From the NCBI RefSeq assembly GCF_001425305.1, contig NZ_LMEE01000002.1, positions 568,191 to 632,190 on the forward strand: a stretch of 64,000 nucleotides of DNA. The letters run 5' to 3'. A model generated the notes under the pieces. That model searched no databases. It saw only the letters and a list, made by a program, of their open reading frames with translations, and had not been told where the DNA came from. Each line of letters starts with the position of its first letter. The stretch's first letter is position 1. The translations under genes were made by a program, and so were the position numbers. Below, one piece after another: positions 31,651 to 43,982 of this stretch. The stretch is from Phenylobacterium sp. Root1290 (GTDB taxonomy: Bacteria > Pseudomonadota > Alphaproteobacteria > Caulobacterales > Caulobacteraceae).

Positions 31651-32276
31651 TGCCGGACATGATGCTCGAACTAGCCTGTCCGAACGGCCCCGTCTGCGGG
31701 GTGGACGAGGCCGGCCGCGGCCCCTGGGCCGGACCGGTCAGCGCCGGAGCCGTGATCCTCGACCCGAACCGCGTGCCCGAAGGCCTCAACGATTCAAAGA
31801 AGCTCAGCGCCAAGGCCCGCAACGCCCTGGAGCTGGAGATCAAACAGAGCGCGCTGGCCTGGGGCGTCGGCTTCGCCTCGGTGGACGAGATCGACGAACT
31901 GAACATCCTGCACGCCACGGGGCTGGCTATGTGCCGGGCGGTCGAGGCGCTGGCGATCACCCCAGCCTTCGCCCTCGTCGATGGCAACTACAAGTTCAAA
32001 TTGCCCTGCGAAATCAAGACCGTGGTCAAGGGCGACTCGATCAGCGCCTCGATCGCCGCAGCCTCGATCCTCGCCAAGGTCGCCCGCGACCGGCTGATGG
32101 TCGAGATGGACGGCCTCTATCCCGGCTACGGCTTCGCCGGCCACAAGGGCTACCACGCCCAGGTCCATGTCGAGGCGCTGCGCACGCTCGGCCCCTGCCC
32201 GATCCACCGGCGCGGCTGGGAGCCGATCCGCCTGGCCCTGATCGAGCGCGGCGAGATCGTCGAAGTCGTCGATTGA
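31650..32276 (+). CDS. rnhB: Ribonuclease HII
   Basis: A 208-aa enzyme that cuts the RNA strand of RNA-DNA hybrids, including single ribonucleotides left in DNA. It has the acidic pair of [13 protein letters not shown] (Asp19, Glu20), the conserved NDSKKLS, a third Asp in ALVDGNYK, and the final [15 protein letters not shown]. The start ATG at 31650 overlaps the tag stop. The large ORF beginning at 30885 is a chance in-frame extension through tag. A second RNase H gene, rnhA, is at 53963. Confidence 0.95.
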   Translation: MPDMMLELACPNGPVCGVDEAGRGPWAGPVSAGAVILDPNRVPEGLNDSKKLSAKARNALELEIKQSALAWGVGFASVDEIDELNILHATGLAMCRAVEALAITPAFALVDGNYKFKLPCEIKTVVKGDSISASIAAASILAKVARDRLMVEMDGLYPGYGFAGHKGYHAQVHVEALRTLGPCPIHRRGWEPIRLALIERGEIVEVVD

Positions 32277-32325
32277 TCAATTGAATCAAGATTGACGCCC
32301 CGGCCCCGCGGACCGATCGCGGGGC

Positions 32326-34549
<2,224 letters not shown>

Positions 34550-34562
34550 ACCAACTCAGGGT

Positions 34563-34698
34563 GTCATCCCGGTTTCGGCCGCAGGCTGAAGACCGGGACC
34601 CATTCGCGCCGCGTCGGCAGGATGCGGCCCGGCCTCCGCGATGCCTTGAGCCATCAGGTGTTCATAGGTCCCGGTCTTGCTACGCAAACCGGGATGAC
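34563..34698. repeat. Palindromic intergenic repeat, family B copy 4
   Basis: Arms GTCATCCCGGTTTCGGCCG at the left and CAAACCGGGATGAC at the right. The central segment, with GGGACCCATTCGCG and CATCAGGTGTTCATAGG, is inverted in orientation relative to the copies at 26378 and 27458. It separates the converging ccrM and mutY genes. Confidence 0.88.
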
Positions 34699-34706
34699 AC
34701 TTGAAT

Positions 34707-35747
34707 TTAGAGCAGGTTGCTCAGCCCCGCCCGCGCGGCCTTGAGGAACACGCTCGGCAAGGCGTCGAGCCCGGCCCGCGGCGTCCAGATCACTCCGTCG
34801 GCGTCGCCCTCGGCGCGCAGCAGCCGCAGGGTCAGGCTGAAATGCGTGAAGACGTGCTCGACCTCGCCCACGGCGCGCCAGTCGGCGCCCACCGGCGCGG
34901 CCGCCGCGGCCTCCGCGTCGCTCCAGCCCGTGGCGCGCCAGTCGCTGGTCGGCAGGGCCAGCATGCCGCCCAGCAGGCCCTTGGGCGGCCGGCGCACCAG
35001 CGCCACCTCGCCGCCGCGCGTGAGAATGTAGGCGACCCCGTTGCGATGCGGCCGCGCGGCCTTGGGCAGCTTGCGCGGATAGGTCTCCGGCTCGCCGCCG
35101 GCCAGACCGGCGCAAAACTCGGTCAGCGGGCAGCGGTCGCACAACGGCGCCTTGGGCCGGCAGACCGTCGCGCCCAGGTCCATCAGCGCCTGGGCCCAGT
35201 CGCCCGGCCGATGGTTGCGGACCAGCGAGCCGGCCAGCGCCTTTAGTTCGACCTTGCCGTCGGGCAGCGGCGTCTCCACCGCGAACAGCCGCGACATCAC
35301 CCGCTCGACATTGCCGTCGACGACGTTGGTCGGCAGGTCGAAGGCGATCGCCCCGACCGCCGCGGCGGTATAGGGGCCAAGGCCCGGCAGCGAGCGCAGC
35401 CCCTCCTCGGTGTCGGGAAATACCCCGCCGTGATCGCCCGCCACCGCGCGCGCGCAGGCCAGCAGATTGCGGGCGCGAGCGTAGTAGCCAAGCCCCGCCC
35501 AGGCGGCCATCACCTCGCCGTCCTCCTCGCCCGCCAGGTCCGAAACGGTCGGCCAGCGATGGGTGAACTTCATGAAGTACGGTGTGGCGTGCGGCACCGT
35601 GGTCTGCTGCAGCATGACCTCGGACAGCCAGACCCGGTAAGGATCGGCGCGCACGCCGCGGTCCGCCGGCCCGACCCGCCAGGGCAGGTCGCGGGCGTTG
35701 GCGTCGTACCAGGCGAGCAGGCGGTCGCGGAGCGTCTCGGGCGTCAC
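34707..35747 (-). CDS. mutY: A/G-specific adenine glycosylase MutY
   Basis: A 346-aa DNA repair glycosylase that removes adenine opposite 8-oxoguanine. It has the helix-hairpin-helix LPGLGPYTAAAVGAIAF and the catalytic-site stretch LSEVMLQQTTV with its Glu, the Asp at the end of the HhH region (DGNVERV), a [4Fe-4S] site CRPKAPLCDRCPLTEFC (C-x6-C-x2-C-x5-C), and the NUDIX-like C-terminal domain that reads 8-oxoG (GVAYILTRGGEVALVRRPPKGLLGGM). Divergent from the DUF721 gene, 57 bases apart. Position next to DUF721, DsbA-like and smc is a familiar alphaproteobacterial arrangement. Confidence 0.97.
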   Translation of the reverse strand: MTPETLRDRLLAWYDANARDLPWRVGPADRGVRADPYRVWLSEVMLQQTTVPHATPYFMKFTHRWPTVSDLAGEEDGEVMAAWAGLGYYARARNLLACARAVAGDHGGVFPDTEEGLRSLPGLGPYTAAAVGAIAFDLPTNVVDGNVERVMSRLFAVETPLPDGKVELKALAGSLVRNHRPGDWAQALMDLGATVCRPKAPLCDRCPLTEFCAGLAGGEPETYPRKLPKAARPHRNGVAYILTRGGEVALVRRPPKGLLGGMLALPTSDWRATGWSDAEAAAAAPVGADWRAVGEVEHVFTHFSLTLRLLRAEGDADGVIWTPRAGLDALPSVFLKAARAGLSNLL

Positions 35748-35804
35748 ATGGTCTCAGCTACCCGATCCTCGCCTCGGACGGGAGCCTTGTTGTAAGGTAA
35801 GCCG

Positions 35805-36353
35805 ATGCCGCCCCGCCCCCTGCCCACCGCCGCCGAAGCCGCCGAGATCCTGGCGCGCAAACGCACGCGGCCGCAGCACCGCGCCCCGCCGGTGGCGGGA
35901 CGAGGCCTGTTCAAGCTGCTGAAGGAACTCGACGCCAAGTACGGCCAGGGTCCGGGCGCCCTGCAGGCCCGCTGGCGCGAGATCGTCGGCGTCGAACTGG
36001 CCAAGCGCACCGAGCCGGTGAAACTGACCAAGCCGCGCGGCGGCGGGCCGGGCGCGCTGGAGATCCGCGTCGCCGGCGCCTCGGCCGCCCTCATCCAGCA
36101 TCAGGCGCACGAGATCGTCTCGCGGGTGAACCTGTTCCTCGGCGAGGGCGCGGTGAACAAGCTGCGCATCGTCCAGGGGCCCCTGCGCACCAGCGCCGCA
36201 ACCGAGCCCAAGACCGCCCGCAAAAGGGCCGCGCCCCTCGACGCCGCGCGGGAGGCCGAGCTCGCCAAGGCGCTGGAGAATGCTCCCGACGGCCCACTGA
36301 AAGCCGCATTGCTGAGGTTGGGTCGCGGCGTTATGCGGCGGAACGCCGGCTGA
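35805..36353 (+). CDS. DUF721 / DciA-like protein
   Basis: A 182-aa basic protein. GLFKLLKELDAKYGQGPGAL, then WREIVGVELAKRTEPVKL, and GALEIRVAGASAALIQHQAHEIVSRVN form the DUF721 core. DUF721 includes DciA, the ancestral loader of the replicative helicase DnaB, so a replication role is plausible. The C-terminal 50 residues are Ala/Arg/Lys-rich and probably flexible. The gene is divergent from mutY and co-directional with the DsbA-like genes and smc. Confidence 0.83.
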   Translation: MPPRPLPTAAEAAEILARKRTRPQHRAPPVAGRGLFKLLKELDAKYGQGPGALQARWREIVGVELAKRTEPVKLTKPRGGGPGALEIRVAGASAALIQHQAHEIVSRVNLFLGEGAVNKLRIVQGPLRTSAATEPKTARKRAAPLDAAREAELAKALENAPDGPLKAALLRLGRGVMRRNAG

Positions 36354-36439
36354 GGCCGGTTGACTTTGCTCCGGCCCCCACGTTCCTCCGGCCGGGAATC
36401 GCGCTTTAATCTTTCATTCGGACTTCCGCAGAGGTGCAT

Positions 36440-37057
36440 ATGCCGAACTTCAACCGTCGCCTTCTCGTCGTCGCGGCCCTGGGTGCGCTCGCGCTGGCCG
36501 GCTGCTCCAAGAGCGGCGGCGTCGGGTCCGTCGACACCGCCGACATGACCCTGGGCGATCCGAACGCCAAGGTGAAACTGGTCGAGTACGCCTCGCTGAC
36601 CTGCAGCCACTGCGGCACGTTCAACAACGAGGTCTTCCCCGAGTTCAAGAAGAAGTACATCGACACCGGCAAGGTGCATTACACCTTCAAGGAATTCCTG
36701 ACCCCGCCGAACGAGGTGGCCGCCGCCGGCTTCCTGACCGCGCGCTGCGCCGGCAAGGACAAGTACTTCCAGGTCACCGACGCGATCTTCCACGCTCAGC
36801 AGGAAATGTTCACCACCGGCGACATGCGCGGCATCCTGCTGCGCACCGCCCAGTCGGCGGGCATGACCGAAGAGAAGTTCAACGCCTGCATCACCGATGA
36901 AGCGGCGCTGAAGGCCCTGAACGAACGCGTCGAAAAGGCCATCAAGGTCGACAAGATCACCTCGACCCCGTCGTTCATCGTCAACGGCAAGAAGGTCAAG
37001 GAAGGCGAAATGAGCCTGGCCGAGCTCGACGCGGCCGTCGCCGAGGCCTCGAAGTAA
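36440..37057 (+). CDS. DsbA-family thiol oxidoreductase, predicted lipoprotein
   Basis: A 205-aa thioredoxin-fold protein with a lipobox (LALAGC, Cys22), which predicts lipid anchoring. The active site is Cys55-Ser-His-Cys58 (TCSHCGTFN), and the cis-Pro lies in STPSFIVNG. It belongs to the DsbA/BdbD-like group that catalyses disulfide formation in exported proteins. ATG 36440 is chosen over GTG 36434. Only 3 bases separate it from a close paralogue at 37061; the pair most likely arose by tandem duplication. The next gene is smc. Confidence 0.92.
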   Translation: MPNFNRRLLVVAALGALALAGCSKSGGVGSVDTADMTLGDPNAKVKLVEYASLTCSHCGTFNNEVFPEFKKKYIDTGKVHYTFKEFLTPPNEVAAAGFLTARCAGKDKYFQVTDAIFHAQQEMFTTGDMRGILLRTAQSAGMTEEKFNACITDEAALKALNERVEKAIKVDKITSTPSFIVNGKKVKEGEMSLAELDAAVAEASK

Positions 37058-37060
37058 GCC

Positions 37061-37678
37061 ATGCGCCAGCCGAGCCGCCGCATCGTCGCCGCCGCCTTCG
37101 GGGCGCTTGCGCTATGCGCCGGTTCGGCCATGGCCGCCCCACCTGCGCCCGCGACGGGCGACATGTCGCTGGGCGATCCGAAGGCCAAGGTGAAGCTGGT
37201 GGAGTACGCCTCCCTCAGCTGCAGCCACTGCGCGGTCTTCAACAATGAGGTCTTCCCAGCCTTCAAGAGGAAGTACATCGACACCGGCAAGGTCCACTAC
37301 ACCCTGCGCGAGATCCTGACCCCGCCGGCCCAGGTCGCCGCGGCCGGCTACATCACGGCCCGCTGCGCCGGCAAGGACAACTACTTCACCGTCGTCGACG
37401 CCGTGTTCCGCGGCCATGACGAGATGGTGAAGACCGGCGACGCGCGCTCGGTGCTGGTCGCCGCCGCCAAGGCCGGCGGCCTGACCGAAGCCCAGTTCGA
37501 GGCCTGCCTCGCCGATACGGCCAACCTCGAAGCGCTCAACGCCCGCGTGGCCAAGAACGCCAAGGATGGCGCCATCACCGGCACCCCCACCTTCGTCTTC
37601 AACGGCAAGAAGGTGAAGGAAGGCGAGATCACCGCCGCCGAACTCGACGCGGCCGTGGCCGCGGCCTCCAAGCGGTAG
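37061..37678 (+). CDS. DsbA-family thiol oxidoreductase, soluble periplasmic paralogue
   Basis: A 205-aa protein, alignable end to end with the preceding gene: [20 protein letters not shown] (Cys54-Cys57) and the cis-Pro in GTPTFVFNG. Unlike its neighbour it has a signal-peptidase-I site (GSAMA-AP, about residue 25) and no lipobox, so it should be a soluble periplasmic enzyme. The active-site dipeptide Ser-His is the same in both. Probably in one transcript with the upstream copy and, 16 bases later, smc. Confidence 0.92.
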   Translation: MRQPSRRIVAAAFGALALCAGSAMAAPPAPATGDMSLGDPKAKVKLVEYASLSCSHCAVFNNEVFPAFKRKYIDTGKVHYTLREILTPPAQVAAAGYITARCAGKDNYFTVVDAVFRGHDEMVKTGDARSVLVAAAKAGGLTEAQFEACLADTANLEALNARVAKNAKDGAITGTPTFVFNGKKVKEGEITAAELDAAVAAASKR

Positions 37679-37694
37679 GAGGCGCCCCCGGCCC

Positions 37695-40600
37695 GTGCAT
37701 TTCCAAAGGCTCCGACTCACCGGTTTCAAGTCCTTCGTCGATTCGACCGAGTTTCGGATCGAGCCCGGAGTCACGGGCATTGTGGGACCGAACGGCTGCG
37801 GCAAGTCGAACCTGCTGGAAGCTCTGCGTTGGGTGATGGGCGCCAATTCCGCCAAGGCGATGCGCGCCGGCGGCATGGACGACGTGATCTTCGCCGGGTC
37901 TGGCAATCGCGCTTCGCGCAACCACGCCGAAGTCACCCTGACCATCGACAACAGCGACCGGCGCGCTCCGCCCGCCTTCAACGACACGCCCGTGCTTGAG
38001 GTCGTCCGGCGGATCGATAAGGGCGCGGGCTCGACCTACAAGATCAATGGCCGCGAGGTCCGCGCCCGCGACGTGCAGCTGCTGTTCGCGGACGCCTCGA
38101 CCGGCTCGAACTCCCCGGCCCTGGTCCGTCAAGGTCAGATCTCCGAGCTGATCGCCGCCAAGCCGCAGAACCGCCGCCTGATCCTGGAAGAGGCGGCCGG
38201 CGTCTCGGGCCTGCACTCGCGCCGTCACGAGGCCGAGCTGCGCCTGCGCGCCGCCGAGGCCAACCTCGCCCGGCTGGACGACGTCTCCGGCGAGCTCGAA
38301 ACCGCGCTGAACCGTCTCAAGCGCGAAGCGCGCCAGGCCGAGCGCTACAAGAAGCTCTCCGCCGAGATCCGCGCCCTGCAGGGCGCCGTGCTCTTCGCGC
38401 GCTGGTCCGAAGCCCGTGACACCGCCGCCCGCCTGCGCGAGGAGGCGTCCGCCGCCGCCGCGACGGTGGAAGCCAACACCCGCGAGGCCGCGGGCGCGAC
38501 CACCCGCGCCGCCCAGGCCGAGGAGGCGATCAAGCCGCTGCGCGAGGCCGAGACCATCGCCGCGGCGATCCTCAACCGCCTGGCCATCGACAAGGACCGG
38601 CTGGAGCGCGAGGGCGAGGCCCTGGCCGCCGAGGTCGAGCGCCTGACCAGCGACCTGACCCGCATCGACGCCGACCGCGCCCGTGAAACCCAGATCGCCC
38701 ACGACGCCGACGCCGCGCTGCAGCGCATGGCCGAGGACCTCACGGCGCTGGAAGCGGCCATCGCCGCGGCGCCCGAGCGCGTGCCGGAACTGGAAGCCGC
38801 CGCCCGCGCCGCGGAAGAAGCCCGGATCGCCGCCGACAAGGCGGTGGAGGAACTCGCCGCCCTCGCCGCCGCCGACGAGGCCCGCCGCCGCGCCGGCGCG
38901 GCCCGCGTCGACGAGGCCCAGAACCGCGTGTCGCGCACCCGCCGCGCCCTCGACCAGGCCAAGAGCGAACGCGCCCAACTCGGCCCCGCCGTCACGCCGC
39001 AGATCGAGGAAGCCCGCGCCGAGCTCGAACGCGCGCAGGGCGTGCTCGCCACGGTCCGCGCCGCGCTCGAAGCCGCCGAGGAAGAGCGCGGCAAGGCCGC
39101 CGCCGCCGAGACCGAGGTCCGCGAAACATCGCGCAAGCAGGACGAACATCTGGGCCGGCTGACCGCCGAGGCCCGGGCCCTGGCGCAGATCGTCGCCCAG
39201 CAGCGCCGCGCCGGCTTCGCCCCGGCCCTGGATTCGGTCGTACCCTCGCGCGGCTACGAGCGCGCCGTCGCCGCCGCGCTCGGCGATGACCTGGACGCGG
39301 CGCTGGACCCGAAGGCCCCGGCCTTCTGGGGCGGCGGCGAGGCCGCGCCCGCCGCCTGGCCGGCCGGCGCCGAACCGCTCGCTCCAAAGGTGAAGGCGCC
39401 CGAAGCGCTGGCCGCGCGGCTGGCGCACATCGCCGTCGTCTCCCGCGAGGACGGCGAGCGCCTGCAGAAGGCTCTGCCGCTCGGCGCCCGCCTGGTCTCC
39501 AAGGAAGGCGACCTCTGGCGCTGGGACGGCTTCGTCGCCCGCGCCGACGCGCCCAAGCCGGCCGCCATCCGCATGGAGCAGAAGACACGGCTGGCCGAGG
39601 TCGAGAGCGAGATCGAAGTCGTCGCCCCCAAGGCCGCCAGCGCCAAGGAGGCCCTGCAATCGGCGTCCGGCCGCGTGCGTGCGGCCGAGGACGCGGTCCG
39701 CAACACCCGTCGCGAACCGCCCGCCGCCGAGCAGAAGGTGACCCTCGCCCGCGGCGTACTGGAGAAGCTCGACCGCGAGGCGACGCGCCGCGAGGCCCAG
39801 GCCCAGTCGCTCGACGACATGATCGGCCGCTTCGAGGCCGAACTCGCCGACGCCGAGCAGATCCTAGCGGTGGCGATCGCCGAGACCTCCAGCACCAGCG
39901 ACGCCGGCGACCTTGCCGAACGCCTCGCCCAGGCGCGCGCCGCCGCCGGTCCGGCGCGCGAGGGCGCCGCGGCCGCCCGCTCGGCGCTGGAAATGGAAGT
40001 GCGCGAACGCGACGGCCGCGCCCGGCGGCTCGAGAACCTGAAGCGCGACGCCGACGATTGGACGCGGCGCGGCAAGACCGCCGCGCGCCGGCTGGACGAC
40101 CTGGCCGAGGGCCGCGCCAAGGTGCAGGCCAATCTCGACAAGGCGCTGGAGGCCCCGGCGTCGCACCAGGAACGGCTCGGCAAGCTGCTCGACGAGCTGT
40201 CTGCCGCCGAGGCGCGGCGCGCGCAATCCGCCGACGCCCTGGCCCAGGCCGAGGCCGCCCGCACCGAGGCCGACCGCGCCCTGCGCGCGGCCGAGAGCGC
40301 CGCCGGCGAGGCCCGCGAACTGCGCGCCTCCCTGGCCGCAAAGCTGGAAGCCGCCGTCGAGCGCCTGACCGAGATGACCGGCCAGATCCGCGAGACCGCC
40401 CGCATCGAGCCCGAGCAGCTGGGCCGCAAGCTGGCCGACGAGGCCGTGGCGATCCCGACCGACGCCGGCGGCATGGAGGCCCACCTCTACAATCTGGAAC
40501 GCCAGCGCGACTCGATCGGCGCGGTCAACCTGCGGGCCGAGGAAGAGGCCGGCGAACACGCCGCCCGGCTCGAGACCATGATGAGCGAGCGCGCCGACCT

Positions 40601-41138
40601 GACCGGCGCCATCGCCCGCCTGCGCCAGGGGATCGACGAGCTCAACGGCGAGGGCCGCGAACGCCTGCTGGCCGCCTTCGAGGTGATCAACGAGCACTTC
40701 AAGACGCTCTTCCAGGCGCTGTTCCAGGGCGGCCAGGCCGAGCTGCGGCTGGTCGAGTCCGACGACCCGCTGGAAGCCGGCCTCGAAATCTACGCGTGCC
40801 CGCCCGGCAAGCGGCTCTCGACCATGAGCCTGATGAGCGGCGGCGAGCAGGCCCTGACCGCCTGCGCACTGATCTTCGGGGTGTTCCTGGCCCAGCCGGC
40901 GCCGATCTGCGTGCTGGACGAGGTCGACGCCCCGCTCGACGACGCCAATGTCGATCGCTACTGCAACCTGCTCGACGAAATGCGCCGCCGGACCGAGACC
41001 CGGTTCATCACCATCACCCACAATCCGGTGACCATGGCCCGCATGGACCGCCTGTTCGGGGTGACCATGGCCGAGCGCGGCGTCTCGCAACTGGTCTCCG
41101 TCGATCTGCGCCAGGCGGAGGCCATGGCGGCGCAATAA
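37695..41138 (+). CDS. smc: Chromosome segregation protein SMC
   Basis: A 1147-aa structural-maintenance-of-chromosomes ATPase. It has an N-terminal Walker A (GPNGCGKSN, residues 31-39) and Q-loop (VRQGQISEL, about 140). Two long coiled coils flank a hinge (about 510-640, [23 protein letters not shown]), and the C-terminal head has the signature [14 protein letters not shown] (about 1045) and Walker [11 protein letters not shown] (about 1071). It works with ScpA and ScpB (not in the window) to condense and segregate chromosomes. The start is GTG 37695 ([14 protein letters not shown]), 16 bases after the DsbA-like stop. Confidence 0.97.
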   Translation: MHFQRLRLTGFKSFVDSTEFRIEPGVTGIVGPNGCGKSNLLEALRWVMGANSAKAMRAGGMDDVIFAGSGNRASRNHAEVTLTIDNSDRRAPPAFNDTPVLEVVRRIDKGAGSTYKINGREVRARDVQLLFADASTGSNSPALVRQGQISELIAAKPQNRRLILEEAAGVSGLHSRRHEAELRLRAAEANLARLDDVSGELETALNRLKREARQAERYKKLSAEIRALQGAVLFARWSEARDTAARLREEASAAAATVEANTREAAGATTRAAQAEEAIKPLREAETIAAAILNRLAIDKDRLEREGEALAAEVERLTSDLTRIDADRARETQIAHDADAALQRMAEDLTALEAAIAAAPERVPELEAAARAAEEARIAADKAVEELAALAAADEARRRAGAARVDEAQNRVSRTRRALDQAKSERAQLGPAVTPQIEEARAELERAQGVLATVRAALEAAEEERGKAAAAETEVRETSRKQDEHLGRLTAEARALAQIVAQQRRAGFAPALDSVVPSRGYERAVAAALGDDLDAALDPKAPAFWGGGEAAPAAWPAGAEPLAPKVKAPEALAARLAHIAVVSREDGERLQKALPLGARLVSKEGDLWRWDGFVARADAPKPAAIRMEQKTRLAEVESEIEVVAPKAASAKEALQSASGRVRAAEDAVRNTRREPPAAEQKVTLARGVLEKLDREATRREAQAQSLDDMIGRFEAELADAEQILAVAIAETSSTSDAGDLAERLAQARAAAGPAREGAAAARSALEMEVRERDGRARRLENLKRDADDWTRRGKTAARRLDDLAEGRAKVQANLDKALEAPASHQERLGKLLDELSAAEARRAQSADALAQAEAARTEADRALRAAESAAGEARELRASLAAKLEAAVERLTEMTGQIRETARIEPEQLGRKLADEAVAIPTDAGGMEAHLYNLERQRDSIGAVNLRAEEEAGEHAARLETMMSERADLTGAIARLRQGIDELNGEGRERLLAAFEVINEHFKTLFQALFQGGQAELRLVESDDPLEAGLEIYACPPGKRLSTMSLMSGGEQALTACALIFGVFLAQPAPICVLDEVDAPLDDANVDRYCNLLDEMRRRTETRFITITHNPVTMARMDRLFGVTMAERGVSQLVSVDLRQAEAMAAQ

Positions 41139-41273
41139 GGCGAGGTTCCGCAAGGGAATCTGCGTCCTAGCCGAGGCCGCCTTCGGGCGGGCCGGCCCCA
41201 TAGCCGGTGGACGAGTTGTCGCGACGCCGATTTTTCCAATAAATACAAAGCGCTAAATCACACAACCCCAGCC

Positions 41274-41300
41274 TTGACGCACTGCACCCGCGTCTATAGG
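41274..41300 (+). promoter_or_regulatory. Housekeeping-type promoter of the ATP synthase F0 operon
   Basis: TTGACGC (41274-41280) and TCTATAGG (41293-41300), 12 bases apart, fit the Caulobacter sigma-73 pattern TTGACGS-N(10-14)-GCTANAWC. Transcription would begin near 41307, about 58 bases before atpI. The remaining 135 bases after smc hold a GC-rich hairpin near 41175 without a T-tract. Confidence 0.6.
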
Positions 41301-41364
41301 TTCCGCGCGACTTGAAGCCCCGGCCGCGGCGGGCGACGTCGTGGTTCCATAAGGCCGCCGACGC

Positions 41365-41715
41365 ATGCCGCATCCGGACAATTCGCGCGACGAGGCCATC
41401 AGACGCCTCGACGAAAGGGCTGCGGCGCTTGAAGAGCGCACAACCCAGACGCCGCGTGATTACGGTTCCAAGGCCGCCGGCTACGGCTATCGCCTCATGG
41501 GCGTGCTGATAGGCGGCGTCTTTGTGGGGCTGGGCTTTGGAGCTGGGGCGGACGTTGTTCTGAAAACGGCGCCTTGGGGGATGATCATCGGAGTCCTCGT
41601 GGGCTTCGGCGTTTCTATTTGGATGGCCGTTCGCTCGGCCCAGCGCATGTCCGCCGAAGCGGCGAGGGAGTGGGGTCCGCCTCAGGATCTCCCCCCCGAC
41701 GACGAGGACGATTGA
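41365..41715 (+). CDS. atpI: ATP synthase accessory protein AtpI
   Basis: A 116-aa membrane protein with two hydrophobic helices (about 45-65 and 72-92) following a charged, predicted cytoplasmic N-terminus and preceding an acidic tail. The pattern AGYGYRLMGVLIGGVFVGLGFGAGAD, then IIGVLVGFGVSIW, is that of the AtpI/AtpZ group, which assists assembly of the c-ring or Mg uptake and heads many F0 operons. It starts 17 bases before atpB and is probably translated in the same transcript. Confidence 0.88.
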   Translation: MPHPDNSRDEAIRRLDERAAALEERTTQTPRDYGSKAAGYGYRLMGVLIGGVFVGLGFGAGADVVLKTAPWGMIIGVLVGFGVSIWMAVRSAQRMSAEAAREWGPPQDLPPDDEDD

Positions 41716-41731
41716 AGGAGTTCGAGGCGGC

Positions 41732-42517
41732 ATGGCCGACCCGATGCATCAGTTTGAGATCCAGAAGGTGCTGGATCTGCCCGCCATCACCCTTCCGGGC
41801 ATCGGCGCGATCGACATGTCGATCACCAACTCCACTGTCGCCATGCTTCTGGCAGCGGCTCTGGTTGTCCTGTTCTTTGCGGTGACCACCGCCAAGGCCG
41901 CCGTCGTACCGGGCCGCCTTCAGGTCATCGGCGAGGGGATCTTCAGTTATATCGACGACTTGGTCGTCGGCATCATCGGCCATGAAGGCCGCAAGTTCTT
42001 CCCCTACATCTTCACCCTGTTCGTGTTCATCCTGGCGATGAACGTGCTGGGCCTGTTCCTGGTCTTCACCGCGACTTCGCAGCTGGCGGTCACCGCCTCA
42101 CTCGCGGTCATGACCATCCTGATCGTCATCATCTACGGCCTGATGCGCAACGGCGCGAACATGTACAAGCTGTTCGTCCCGGCGGGCGTGCCCTGGTACA
42201 TGCTGATCCTGGTCACCCCGATCGAAATCCTTTCCTTCCTCCTGCGTCCGGTCACCCTGGCCCTGCGTCTGTTCGGCAACATGCTGGGCGGTCACGTGGC
42301 TCTCAAGGTGTTCGCCGGCTTCGTGGTCTCGCTGGGCGCTCTTGCGGCGACCGGCGGCGTGGCCAGCCTCGGCTACCTCGCCGCGGCCCTGTCGCTGGGC
42401 GGCGTCGTCGCCCTGACGGCGCTGGAGTTCCTGGTGGCCTTCCTGCAGGCCTTCGTCTTCGCGGTTCTGGCCTGCGTCTATCTCAACGACGTGGTCAACC
42501 TCGGCCATCACCACTGA
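41732..42517 (+). CDS. atpB: ATP synthase F0 subunit a
   Basis: A 261-aa inner-membrane subunit that forms the proton half-channels facing the c-ring. It has about five to six hydrophobic helices. [17 protein letters not shown] (about residues 172-188) includes the essential Arg in the fourth helix and the helix that faces the c-ring. The N-terminal [10 protein letters not shown] is typical of alphaproteobacterial subunit a. It is second in the F0 operon. Confidence 0.97.
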   Translation: MADPMHQFEIQKVLDLPAITLPGIGAIDMSITNSTVAMLLAAALVVLFFAVTTAKAAVVPGRLQVIGEGIFSYIDDLVVGIIGHEGRKFFPYIFTLFVFILAMNVLGLFLVFTATSQLAVTASLAVMTILIVIIYGLMRNGANMYKLFVPAGVPWYMLILVTPIEILSFLLRPVTLALRLFGNMLGGHVALKVFAGFVVSLGALAATGGVASLGYLAAALSLGGVVALTALEFLVAFLQAFVFAVLACVYLNDVVNLGHHH

Positions 42518-42566
42518 TCGGCCGTTCACAACTCAACTCTTCAACTTTCAAACGGGACTGAAAACT

Positions 42567-42791
42567 ATGGACGCGGAAGCTGCTAAGTACATCGGCGCTG
42601 GCCTGGCGACCCTCGGCATGATCGGCGCCGGCGTTGGCGTCGGCACCATCTTCGGCCACTTCCTGGCGGGCGCCACGCGCAACCCGTCGGCCGCCGGCGG
42701 CCAGTTCACCAACCTGATCCTCGGCGCGGCTCTGACCGAAGCTCTGGGCATTCTGGCCTTCGTGCTCGGCCTGCTCATCCTCTTCTCCTAA
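42567..42791 (+). CDS. atpE: ATP synthase F0 subunit c
   Basis: A 74-aa hairpin protein: helix 1 ([20 protein letters not shown]), the polar loop with the conserved RNP (Arg38-Asn39-Pro40), and helix 2 with the proton-binding Glu58 ([14 protein letters not shown]). Glu rather than Asp, and the full length of 74, agree with alphaproteobacterial c subunits. The 77-base gap to the next gene holds a long two-part hairpin (42801-42846). Confidence 0.97.
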   Translation: MDAEAAKYIGAGLATLGMIGAGVGVGTIFGHFLAGATRNPSAAGGQFTNLILGAALTEALGILAFVLGLLILFS

Positions 42792-42800
42792 AGCCAGTCT

Positions 42801-42846
42801 CGCAGGTCCCGAGGGGCGCGCCGTCACCGTCGCGCCCTGACCTGCG
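42801..42846 (+). other. Long hairpin between atpE and atpF'
   Basis: Outer arms CGCAGGTC (42801-42808) and GACCTGCG (42839-42846), and inner arms GGGCGCG (42814-42820) and CGCGCCC (42831-42837), pair exactly, with only a small asymmetric bulge. It is followed by TTTG. It could protect the atpE message end or act as a partial terminator, so that more subunit c is made than b and b'. Confidence 0.6.
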
Positions 42847-42868
42847 TTTGTAAGGACGCCTAAGCCTT

Positions 42869-43471
42869 ATGGCCGCCGAGACCCCAAACCACGCCGAGAC
42901 CGCCGGCGCCGACCACGGAGCCCACGCTTCGACCGGCACGACGGAAGTCGCCGCTCATGGCGGCGGCGAGAGCGGCGGTCTGCCCCAGTTCCGCATGGAA
43001 TACTGGGGCGGTCAGATCGTCTGGCTCTTCCTCATCTTCGCCGTCCTCTACATCCTGCTCGCCAAGGTCTTCGTGCCGCGGCTCCGCAAGATCAAGGACA
43101 ACCGCGCGGCGACCATCGCCGACGCCGTGAACCAGGCGCGCAGCGTCCAGGCCGAAGCCGAGGCGCAAGCCAAGGCCGCTCAGGCCGAGATCGACGAAGC
43201 CCGCAGCCGCGCTCGCGGCCTCGCCGTCGAAGCCAAGGCCAAGGCCGCGGCCCAACTGGCCACCAGCCAGAAGGCCGAGGACGAACGTCTGCAAGCCCAG
43301 ATGGATGAGGCGGAAGCCCGCATCCGCGGTCTGCGCGACCAGGCCATGTCCAACGTCCGCGGCATCGCGGGCGAGACGGCTCAGGCCATGGTCGAAAAGC
43401 TGACCGGTCAGAAGGTCACTGCGGCCGAGATCGACGCGGCGCTCACCGCCCGCGCTCAAGGAGCCGCCTGA
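42869..43471 (+). CDS. atpF': ATP synthase F0 subunit b'
   Basis: A 200-aa peripheral-stalk subunit. An N-terminal Ala/His/Gly-rich extension (1-40) precedes one hydrophobic helix ([20 protein letters not shown], about 48-67), followed by a very long charged helix ending near 190. Two unlike b-type genes in a row are usual in alphaproteobacteria and cyanobacteria; this longer one with the extended N-terminus is b'. It overlaps the next gene by one base (TGATG). Confidence 0.92.
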   Translation: MAAETPNHAETAGADHGAHASTGTTEVAAHGGGESGGLPQFRMEYWGGQIVWLFLIFAVLYILLAKVFVPRLRKIKDNRAATIADAVNQARSVQAEAEAQAKAAQAEIDEARSRARGLAVEAKAKAAAQLATSQKAEDERLQAQMDEAEARIRGLRDQAMSNVRGIAGETAQAMVEKLTGQKVTAAEIDAALTARAQGAA

Positions 43472-43974
43472 TGCCCGCCTTCCTCATTCCGAGCAATCCG
43501 GAGTTCTGGGTCGGCGCGGGTCTGCTGATCTTCCTCGGCATTGTGATCTTCGTGGCCAAGGCTCCGAAGACCATCAACGCCGCCTTGGACGCTACGACCG
43601 CCAAGATCCAGGCTGACCTGGACGAAGCGGCCCGCATCCGCGAGGAAGCCCAGCGCCTGCTGGCCCAACTGAAGGCCGAGCGCGCCGAAGCCGAGGTGCA
43701 AGCCAAGGAAATGCTGGCCGCCGCCCAGGACGAGGCTCGTCGCTACGAGGCCGAAGCCAAGGCGAAGCTGGAGGAGAGCCTGGCTCGCCGTCAGCAGCTC
43801 GCCGAGCGCAAGATCGCCAACGCCGAGGCGCAAGCCGCGGCCGAGGTGAAGGCCGCCGCCGCCGATCTGGCGGCCCAGGCCGCCGAAGTGGTGCTGACCA
43901 AGCGCCTCGCCGGCACGAAGACCGACCCGCTGGTGGATCGTGCGATCAGCCAGCTGAGCTCCAAGCTCCAGTAG
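43471..43974 (+). CDS. atpF: ATP synthase F0 subunit b
   Basis: A 167-aa peripheral-stalk subunit with one N-terminal hydrophobic helix ([20 protein letters not shown], 11-30) and a long Ala/Glu/Lys-rich helix that reaches up to the F1 delta subunit. It pairs with b' as a heterodimer. The F1 genes (atpHAGDC) are not in this window, consistent with the split F0/F1 operons of alphaproteobacteria. It ends 8 bases from the stop of a converging gene. Confidence 0.94.
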   Translation: MPAFLIPSNPEFWVGAGLLIFLGIVIFVAKAPKTINAALDATTAKIQADLDEAARIREEAQRLLAQLKAERAEAEVQAKEMLAAAQDEARRYEAEAKAKLEESLARRQQLAERKIANAEAQAAAEVKAAAADLAAQAAEVVLTKRLAGTKTDPLVDRAISQLSSKLQ

Positions 43975-43982
43975 ATTGGGTT

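Noticed and set aside
41175..41193. GC-rich hairpin after smc as a terminator
   Set aside because: The stem has a bulge and no T-run follows, so it cannot be called a terminator with confidence.
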